Positions 7,064 to 12,218 of a stretch of 12,218 bases of DNA are shown piece after piece (position 1 is the first letter of the stretch; the number at the start of each line of letters is the position of its first letter). The stretch spans positions 1-12,218 of the forward strand of contig JANNFX010000252.1 of assembly GCA_031380225.1 (NCBI GenBank), read 5' to 3'. Below the pieces are notes generated by a model. It was not told where the DNA came from. It did not search any database and saw only the letters and a list, made by a program, of their open reading frames with translations. This stretch comes from JANNFX01 sp031380225 (GTDB lineage Bacteria > Pseudomonadota > Alphaproteobacteria > Rhizobiales > Hyphomicrobiaceae). Position numbers and translations under genes: made by a program.

Positions 7064-8545
7064 TCACGTCACATCGATCATTGCAACCGATCCATCTGGC
7101 ATGATTTCCGCGATTTGTCCTTTGGGTTCATCGATTAGGAACATGACGGCGATCAATGCAATGATTCCTGTGAAGCCTGCCAGCATGAAAAACGTCTGAG
7201 CAGACAGGAACGAATAGGCGGTCAAGAAGATCACGCCGCCGACATTACCGTAGGCACCGACGATGCCGGCGATCTGACCTGTGAGGCGGCGCTTGATCAT
7301 TGGCAGCATGGCGTAGACCGCGCCGTTGCCGGCATTGACGAACAACGAGCAGATGAATGTCGAGACGACGGCGAACACGAGACCGAGGCCGGGGGTCATC
7401 TGGCTCATCGCCAAATAGCCAGCCGCCGTCCCAGCGAGGCACCAGACGAGAACTGTCTTGCGGCCGAAGCGGTCGCTCAATAGTCCACCAAGCGGGCGCG
7501 CGAAGAACGTCGTCATACCGAAGCTTGCGCCGAGAAAGCCAGCGGCCGTCAGCGACAGGCCAAACTGATCTTTGAAAAACAACGGCAGGATTGAAACCAC
7601 AGCCAGCTCAGAACCAAAAGTCGCGAAGTATGCGAGGTTCAAGGCTGCGACTTGGCGGAACTTGTAGCGGTGGATTTCCGGCACCGGCTCCGAGAAGATC
7701 GGCTTGTTAATGCGGTAGGTGTCGTAGATGCCGTGCAGATAGAGCGCGGCGAGTAAGGCGTAGGCTAGGCCCGTCAATTCAGGCGACAGCATCTTGAGGT
7801 TTGACGGACCAAGCTTCCAGGCCAGCACCGCGAGCGCCAAAAACAACGGCGCTTGCATGATCACATACAAAACGAAGTCGCCCTTACTTGTGACTTCCAT
7901 GGAGCCCGTCTTCTTGGGGCTAAAATAGGTCGAGCCTTTCGGCGTGTCGCTCACTGCGAGGAAGTAGATCACGGAATAGACGAGCGCGATGACACCGGTG
8001 GTGGCGATTGACCAGCGCCAGCCCTCATCGCCGCCGAAATAGAGCGCGAGTGTTGGCAGTGTAACTGCCGCTGCCGCCGATCCGAAATTGCCAAATCCAG
8101 CATAGACACCTTGCGCCACACCGGTTTCTTTGGCTGGGAACCATTCGGCGACCATGCGAATGCCGACGACGAAGCCGGCGCCGACGAAGCCCAGTAAGAA
8201 CCGCGTTATCGCGAGTGTTGTGAAGCTTTCAGCAAATGCGAAGATGAGACACAGCACGCCTGAGATGGCGAGCAGGCCCGAATACATGAGCCGAGGCCCA
8301 ACCCTGTCGACCAGCATGCCGACCAGAATGCGGGCCGGGATGGTCAAAGCTACGTTGAGGATGAGAAGTGCGGAGACTTGCTGATCGGTCAGCCCGAACG
8401 TGGTGCGGATCGCGGCCATTAGCGGCGCGTGATTGAACCAAACCAAAAAGCTGACGAAGAACGCCAGCCACGTGAAATGCAGCACCTTGATTTTTGGTTC
8501 GGAGCTGAAGAGTTTGATGCCCCCGGCTTTGCTTTCGTCCGCCAT
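7064..8545 (-). CDS. narK: Nitrate/nitrite transporter of the major facilitator superfamily (NarK/NRT2 family)
   Basis: The 493-residue inner-membrane protein has about 12 hydrophobic helices. It carries both copies of the nitrate-family signature, AGFGNFGSAAAAVTLP at 149-164 and GAYGNVGGVIF at 430-440. The two-fold repeat is visible in PARILVGMLVDRVGPR (70-85) and FARPLGGLLSDRFGRK (348-363). Arg72 and Arg350 occupy equivalent places in the two halves and by position probably correspond to the nitrate-binding arginines of E. coli NarK. It would bring nitrate in for NasC, and possibly exchange or import nitrite. The ATG at 8545 follows AGGGGGA at 4 nt and lies about 27 nt below the predicted start of a sigma-54 promoter. 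It is divergent from nirB. In other species the same protein is called NasA, a name also used for the reductase, so narK is used here. Confidence 0.95.
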   Translation of the reverse strand: MADESKAGGIKLFSSEPKIKVLHFTWLAFFVSFLVWFNHAPLMAAIRTTFGLTDQQVSALLILNVALTIPARILVGMLVDRVGPRLMYSGLLAISGVLCLIFAFAESFTTLAITRFLLGFVGAGFVVGIRMVAEWFPAKETGVAQGVYAGFGNFGSAAAAVTLPTLALYFGGDEGWRWSIATTGVIALVYSVIYFLAVSDTPKGSTYFSPKKTGSMEVTSKGDFVLYVIMQAPLFLALAVLAWKLGPSNLKMLSPELTGLAYALLAALYLHGIYDTYRINKPIFSEPVPEIHRYKFRQVAALNLAYFATFGSELAVVSILPLFFKDQFGLSLTAAGFLGASFGMTTFFARPLGGLLSDRFGRKTVLVWCLAGTAAGYLAMSQMTPGLGLVFAVVSTFICSLFVNAGNGAVYAMLPMIKRRLTGQIAGIVGAYGNVGGVIFLTAYSFLSAQTFFMLAGFTGIIALIAVMFLIDEPKGQIAEIMPDGSVAMIDVT

Positions 8546-8582
8546 TAAGTCCCCCTAAATCGCCGTTCGATAGGGACCAACT

Positions 8583-8598
8583 GGCAAGGGACGTGCCA
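8583..8598 (-). promoter_or_regulatory. Sigma-54 (-24/-12) promoter for narK
   Basis: On the minus strand TGGCAC (8598-8593), five bases, then TTGCC (8587-8583) match the sigma-54 consensus TGGCAC-N5-TTGCW except for the last base. The invariant GG and GC are correctly spaced. Transcription would begin near 8572, leaving a leader of about 27 nt that contains the GGGGGA ribosome site. A matching motif faces the other way before nirB. Confidence 0.78.
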
Positions 8599-8635
8599 AT
8601 CCGTCAATGACAGCAAGATTGCCGGCAGGTGGCCA

Positions 8636-8658
8636 ATAACTCATTGTATTTGAGTTAT
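8636..8658. promoter_or_regulatory. 23-bp perfect inverted repeat between the divergent promoters, candidate activator site
   Basis: ATAACTCA (8636-8643) and TGAGTTAT (8651-8658) are perfect 8-base arms around a 7-base centre, in an AT-rich island. The centre lies about 75 bp upstream of the predicted narK start, a distance at which sigma-54 activators can bind. It does not match the NtrC consensus. The binding protein is unknown. Confidence 0.5.
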
Positions 8659-8675
8659 AAAATACGAATGACTAC

Positions 8676-8691
8676 AGTTTAGGCATAAACT
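8676..8691. promoter_or_regulatory. Smaller inverted repeat in the divergent control region
   Basis: AGTTTA (8676-8681) and TAAACT (8686-8691) are perfect 6-base arms around GGCA. It lies 17 bp from the larger palindrome in the same AT-rich block. As a hairpin it is weak and has no T run, so a protein site is likelier than a terminator. It could also be a chance symmetry in AT-rich DNA. Confidence 0.25.
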
Positions 8692-8843
8692 AAGAAAGAC
8701 TGTTATTTAGGCAGCTCAGGAAGCAGAAGCCGCCATTTTGTGCAACGCATCAATTAAGTGCGGCTACGCATGCGAGCGGCAACAGGTCCATAATGTAAGC
8801 AAACACAATAAGTTACCTCAGGCAGCGGTCGAAAGATTAATGA

Positions 8844-8859
8844 TGGCACGCGCGTTGCT
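8844..8859 (+). promoter_or_regulatory. Sigma-54 (-24/-12) promoter for the nirB-nirD-nasC operon
   Basis: TGGCAC (8844-8849), GCGCG, TTGCT (8855-8859) is a full match to TGGCAC-N5-TTGCW. Transcription should start near 8870, leaving about 41 nt before the nirB ATG at 8911. The in-frame ATG at 8860 would lie upstream of that transcription start, which argues against using it. Confidence 0.87.
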
Positions 8860-8910
8860 ATGAGCCCTTTTGGTGCAGCGCAACCCTATTGCTGCATACT
8901 TGGGGGAGAC

Positions 8911-11361
8911 ATGCGCGAAAACCTGGTCGTTATCGGTAATGGCATGGCGCCGGGGCGGGCGTTGGAAAAGCTGCTCGAAGCCGCGCCTGGCCGCTACGCC
9001 ATCACGATTTTCAATGCCGAACCCCGCGTCAACTACGACCGCATCATGCTGTCGCCGCTGTTGTCCGGCGAGAAGTCGTTCGAGCAGATCATCATTCATG
9101 GCGATGGCTGGTACGTGAAGCACGGCGTCACGCTCTATAAGGGCCACAAGATCACGGCTATTGATCGCGCTGCCAAAACCGTGACGTCGTCCGGCGGTGT
9201 GACGGCCGCCTACGACAAGCTCATCATCGCGACCGGCTCGGTACCGATCGTCATCCCCGTGCCTGGCAGTACCCTGGCTGGCGTGCTGACCTATCGCGAT
9301 CTCGACGACGTGCAAGCCATGTTACTCGCCGCCAAGTCGCGCGGGCGTGCCGTTGTCATCGGCGGCGGTCTGTTGGGGCTAGAGGCAGCGGCAGGTCTCA
9401 GCGACCAGGGCATGGACGTCACGGTCCTGCATCTCTTGCCGACACTGATGGAGCGCCAGCTCGACACCACAGCTGGGCACCTGCTGCAACGTGCCGTTGA
9501 AGCGCGCGGCATCAAGGTCATCACCAAAGCTAATACCAAGGCCATCCTCGGCGAAACCAAGGTCGAGGGTGTCGTCCTCGAAGACGGCACGGAATTGCCA
9601 GCAAGCCTCGTCGTCATGGCTGTTGGCATCCGGCCCAATTCAGCGCTCGCCAAGGACGCTGGCCTCGCGGTCAAGCGTGGCATTGTGGTTGACGCGTCGA
9701 TGCGCACGAGTGACGCCGAAATCTTCGCTCTTGGCGAATGCGCCGAAGCCCATGGCGAATGCTACGGTCTGGTGGCGCCGCTCTACGAAATGGCCAATGT
9801 CGTTGCTGGCCAGCTCGCGGGCGACGCCGCCGCGACGTTCACGCCGAGCGCAACCGCCACGAAACTCAAGGTCACCGGCATCAATCTCTTTTCGGCCGGC
9901 GACTTTGGCGAGGGCAAGGACCGCGAGGAGATCGTTCTACGCGATGCCAGCCGCGGCATCTACAAACGCCTCGTCCTTGCTGAGAATAAACTCGTCGGTG
10001 CGGTATTCTATGGCGATACCGCCGACAGCGCCTGGTTCTTCGATCTGTTGAAGCGCGGCGTCGATATAGCTGAGATGCGCGAAACATTGATCTTCGGCCC
10101 GAGCTTTGCCGGAGGCGCATCCCTGGACCCTATGGCGGCCGTTGCAGCATTGCCCGATGACGCAGAAATCTGCGGCTGCAACGGTGTTTGCAAGGGTAAA
10201 ATTACCGGCGCCATCACCGGCCAAAACCTCAAGACACTCGACGACGTGCGCGCCCACACAAAAGCCTCGGCAAGCTGTGGCTCATGCACCGGTCTCGTTG
10301 AACAGCTGATGAAAGTCACGCTCGGCGAAGGCTATAACCCCGCCGCCGTGGCACCGATGTGCGCGTGCACGCCGCTCGGTCATGACGATGTCCGCCGCCT
10401 GATCATCGCCAAAGAACTCATGACCATTCCCGATCTCATGCAGGGGCTCGAATGGAAAACATCGTGTGGCTGTGCCAAGTGCCGCCCGGCGCTCAACTAC
10501 TACCTGCTCGCCACGTGGCCGGGAGCATACGACGATGACAGCCAGTCGCGTTTCATCAACGAGCGCGTCCACGCCAACATTCAGAAAGATGGCACTTATT
10601 CCGTCGTTCCGCGAATGTGGGGCGGCATGACCAGCGCCAATGAACTGCGCGCCATCGCCGACGTTGTCGATAAATTCAAAATCCCGGCGGTTAAGGTCAC
10701 CGGCGGCCAGCGCGTCGATATGCTGGGCGTCAAGAAGGAAGATCTTCCCGCGGTCTGGGCCGATCTCAACAAGGCCGGCATGGTATCTGGCCACGCCTAC
10801 GCCAAGGGTTTGCGCACTGTGAAGACCTGTGTCGGCACCGACTGGTGCCGCTTCGGGACGCAGGACTCAACCGGCCTCGGTATCAAGATCGAAAAATTCA
10901 TGTGGGGCTCGTGGACACCGGCCAAAGTCAAAATGGCGGTGTCGGGCTGCCCGCGCAATTGTTCGGAGGCGACCTGTAAGGACGTCGGCGTGATCTGTGT
11001 CGATAGCGGTTACGACATTCACTTCGCCGGAGCCGCGGGTCTCGACATCAAGGGCACGGAAGTTCTTGGCCACGCCGATAGCGAAGATGAAGCGATCGAG
11101 GTGATTGCCGCATTGGTCCAGCTTTACCGCGAGCAGGGCCGCTATCTCGAGCGCATCTACAAATGGGCCAAGCGCGTTGGCCTCGAAACCATTCGAAAGC
11201 AGATCATGGACGATGTCGAACGCCGGCGCGCGCTCTACGGCCGATTTGTGTTCTCGCAGAAATTCGCACAATCCGATCCTTGGGAAGAGCGCGTGAACGG
11301 TAAGGACGCGCACGAGTTTGCAGCCCTGGCTGATTTCAATCTCAGAGAGGCAGCAGAATGA
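8911..11361 (+). CDS. nirB: Assimilatory nitrite reductase [NAD(P)H], large subunit
   Basis: From ATG 8911 this gives 816 residues of the cytoplasmic enzyme that reduces nitrite to ammonium with six electrons from NAD(P)H. Domains in order: FAD-binding fold (VVIGNGMAPG at 6-15; DKLIIATGS at 102-110), NAD(P)H-binding fold (VVIGGGLLGLEAA at 148-160), a BFD-like [2Fe-2S] domain (Cys421, Cys423, Cys456, Cys459), a second similar cysteine block (Cys484, Cys486, Cys521, Cys524), then the sirohaem domain. That domain includes RFINERVHANIQKDGTYSVV (547-566) and the [4Fe-4S]-sirohaem ligands Cys640, Cys646, Cys680 and Cys684. The frame extends upstream to an ATG at 8860, but that lies before the predicted transcription start. 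GGGGGAG directly precedes 8911, and the product then begins MRENLVVIGNGMA as in homologues. Its stop overlaps the nirD start by 4 bp (ATGA), implying coupled translation. Confidence 0.97.
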   Translation: MRENLVVIGNGMAPGRALEKLLEAAPGRYAITIFNAEPRVNYDRIMLSPLLSGEKSFEQIIIHGDGWYVKHGVTLYKGHKITAIDRAAKTVTSSGGVTAAYDKLIIATGSVPIVIPVPGSTLAGVLTYRDLDDVQAMLLAAKSRGRAVVIGGGLLGLEAAAGLSDQGMDVTVLHLLPTLMERQLDTTAGHLLQRAVEARGIKVITKANTKAILGETKVEGVVLEDGTELPASLVVMAVGIRPNSALAKDAGLAVKRGIVVDASMRTSDAEIFALGECAEAHGECYGLVAPLYEMANVVAGQLAGDAAATFTPSATATKLKVTGINLFSAGDFGEGKDREEIVLRDASRGIYKRLVLAENKLVGAVFYGDTADSAWFFDLLKRGVDIAEMRETLIFGPSFAGGASLDPMAAVAALPDDAEICGCNGVCKGKITGAITGQNLKTLDDVRAHTKASASCGSCTGLVEQLMKVTLGEGYNPAAVAPMCACTPLGHDDVRRLIIAKELMTIPDLMQGLEWKTSCGCAKCRPALNYYLLATWPGAYDDDSQSRFINERVHANIQKDGTYSVVPRMWGGMTSANELRAIADVVDKFKIPAVKVTGGQRVDMLGVKKEDLPAVWADLNKAGMVSGHAYAKGLRTVKTCVGTDWCRFGTQDSTGLGIKIEKFMWGSWTPAKVKMAVSGCPRNCSEATCKDVGVICVDSGYDIHFAGAAGLDIKGTEVLGHADSEDEAIEVIAALVQLYREQGRYLERIYKWAKRVGLETIRKQIMDDVERRRALYGRFVFSQKFAQSDPWEERVNGKDAHEFAALADFNLREAAE

Positions 11362-11705
11362 CCATGCAGGAACAAGCCTGGGTTGACGTTGGAGCCCTGG
11401 CCGACATTCCGGTTCGCGGCGCCCGCGTCGTCAAAACCGCTCAAGGATGCGTGGCTGTTTTTCGCACCGCTGAAAACCAAGCCTTTGCCCTCGAAGACCG
11501 CTGCCCCCACAAGGGCGGCCCACTCTCGCAGGGCATCGTGCATGGCACTTCTGTCACCTGCCCGCTGCACAATTGGGTGATCAGCCTCAAGTCGGGCGAA
11601 GCCCAGGGTGCCGACGCGGGCGCAGTCAACACAATTCCGTTGCGCATCGAGAACGGAAGGCTTCTCCTCGATTTTACAGCCGTGAAAGAGCGCAATGCAG
11701 CGTGA
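11358..11705 (+). CDS. nirD: Nitrite reductase small subunit (Rieske-type)
   Basis: The 115-residue partner of NirB has a Rieske-like fold. Both ligand boxes are intact: CPHKGGPLSQG at 49-59 (Cys49, His51) and CPLHNW at 68-73 (Cys68, His71), so this copy could bind a [2Fe-2S] cluster. Some NirD proteins, such as the E. coli one, lack these residues. It would pass electrons within the NirBD complex or stabilise it. The ATG at 11358 overlaps the nirB stop (ATGA), with GAGAGG just upstream. A second ATG two codons later is possible. The 3' end overlaps nasC by 11 bp. Confidence 0.95.
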   Translation: MTMQEQAWVDVGALADIPVRGARVVKTAQGCVAVFRTAENQAFALEDRCPHKGGPLSQGIVHGTSVTCPLHNWVISLKSGEAQGADAGAVNTIPLRIENGRLLLDFTAVKERNAA

Positions 11706-12218
11706 CAAGCCGCCCTCAGCAACTCGCACGACCTGCCCCTATTGCGGCGTGGGATGCGGCGTACTGGCGGCAGCTCGCGCTGACGGATCGGCACAGATCG
11801 TGGGCGACCCTGATCATCCGGCCAATTTCGGCCGCCTGTGCTCGAAGGGCTCGGCCTTAGGCGAAACTCTGTCGCTCGACGACCGCCTACTGCATCCGCT
11901 CATTCACAGCGAGCGAACAAGTTGGGATGCAGCCCTCGATTTCGTTGCCACCAAATTTCGCGAGACGATTGCGGAACACGGCCGAGACTCAGTTGCATTT
12001 TATGTTTCAGGCCAAATCCTGACCGAGGACTATTACGTCGCCAACAAGTTGATGAAGGGGTTCATCGGCTCAGCCAACATCGATACCAACTCGCGACTGT
12101 GCATGGCATCGTCGGTCGCTGGCCATAAGCGCGCATTTGGCTCAGATACGGTGCCTGGAAACTACGAGGACCTTGAACTCGCTGACCTCGTTGTTCTCAC
12201 CGGCTCTAATCTTGCTTG
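11695..12218 (+). CDS. nasC: Assimilatory nitrate reductase catalytic subunit, N-terminal part; runs off the window
   Basis: The first 174 codons of a molybdenum enzyme that reduces nitrate to nitrite in the cytoplasm are present. The N-terminal [4Fe-4S] site reads TCPYCGVGCGV with Cys14, Cys17 and Cys21, then GRLCSKG with Cys49 and Lys51, which lies between the cluster and the pterin in this family. Cys136 in NSRLCMAS is at the place of the Mo-coordinating cysteine of periplasmic-type and assimilatory nitrate reductases. There is no twin-arginine signal peptide, so the enzyme is cytoplasmic, unlike NapA. ATG 11695 lies inside the end of nirD with GAAAGAG before it, indicating translational coupling. 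Homologues are also called nasA or narB. Whether this one carries a C-terminal BFD or flavin domain cannot be seen here. A formate dehydrogenase-like relative is possible from the N-terminus alone, but the neighbours make nitrate reductase far likelier. Confidence 0.93.
   Translation, partial: MQRDKPPSATRTTCPYCGVGCGVLAAARADGSAQIVGDPDHPANFGRLCSKGSALGETLSLDDRLLHPLIHSERTSWDAALDFVATKFRETIAEHGRDSVAFYVSGQILTEDYYVANKLMKGFIGSANIDTNSRLCMASSVAGHKRAFGSDTVPGNYEDLELADLVVLTGSNLA

Noticed and set aside
7041..7071. Short repeats of TCGTCAC and TCGTC around the narK stop codon
   Set aside because: Only a few imperfect copies of a short unit. It looks like simple slippage, with no sign of a functional site.
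8745..8760. An IHF-like sequence (CATCAATTAAGTG) before the nirB promoter
   Set aside because: It fails the WATCAANNNNTTR consensus at the first base and in the TTR part, so it is too weak to call, although IHF often assists sigma-54 promoters.
1..12218. CRISPR arrays, insertion sequences, prophage genes, tRNA or rRNA genes
   Set aside because: No regularly spaced repeats, transposase or integrase frames, or cloverleaf-like sequences were seen. Nearly all DNA is accounted for by recognised genes.

Overview
The window looks like an alphaproteobacterial chromosome, most likely from the order Hyphomicrobiales. The grounds are the typical alphaproteobacterial PNPase and S15 sequences, a porin whose mature N-terminus has a Cys-Cys pair followed by a short coiled coil, the codon use, and a moderately high G+C content. 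This placement rests on recognising families by eye. No phylogeny was run.

Layout. (1) Positions 1-245, minus strand: the start of a gene leaving the window, resembling an M10 (serralysin/matrixin-like) secreted metallopeptidase. (2) 467-498: a strong hairpin terminator below pnp. (3) 511-3343, minus strand: the RNA and translation pair rpsO (S15) then pnp (polynucleotide phosphorylase). They are separated by 361 bp holding two copies of a GC-rich palindromic repeat in inverted orientation. (4) 3344-3765: a gene-free gap. (5) 3766-8545, minus strand: narK (nitrate/nitrite transporter), an outer-membrane porin, and a membrane-anchored protein combining a PP2C phosphatase with a Ser/Thr kinase. 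(6) 8546-8910: the divergent control region, with two sigma-54 (-24/-12) promoters, one firing toward narK and one toward nirB, and palindromes between them. (7) 8911-12218, plus strand: nirB, nirD and the start of the assimilatory nitrate reductase gene nasC, joined by overlapping stop and start codons.

How the genes work together. Regions 5-7 form a nitrate assimilation locus. Nitrate could cross the outer membrane through the porin (inference) and the inner membrane through NarK. NasC would reduce it to nitrite, and NirBD would reduce nitrite to ammonium with NAD(P)H. The paired sigma-54 promoters point to nitrogen-limitation control, probably through NtrC or another enhancer-binding protein. 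The predicted leaders are very short, leaving no room for a transcription-antitermination leader of the NasR/NasT type.

The least explained component is the dual phosphatase-kinase. It lies 15 nt behind the porin gene in the nitrate locus, keeps the catalytic residues of both enzymes, and has a single C-terminal membrane anchor. Similar genes sit in nitrate loci of other proteobacteria, but I know of no established substrate. Nothing in the window looks like a defence system, CRISPR array, prophage or insertion sequence.
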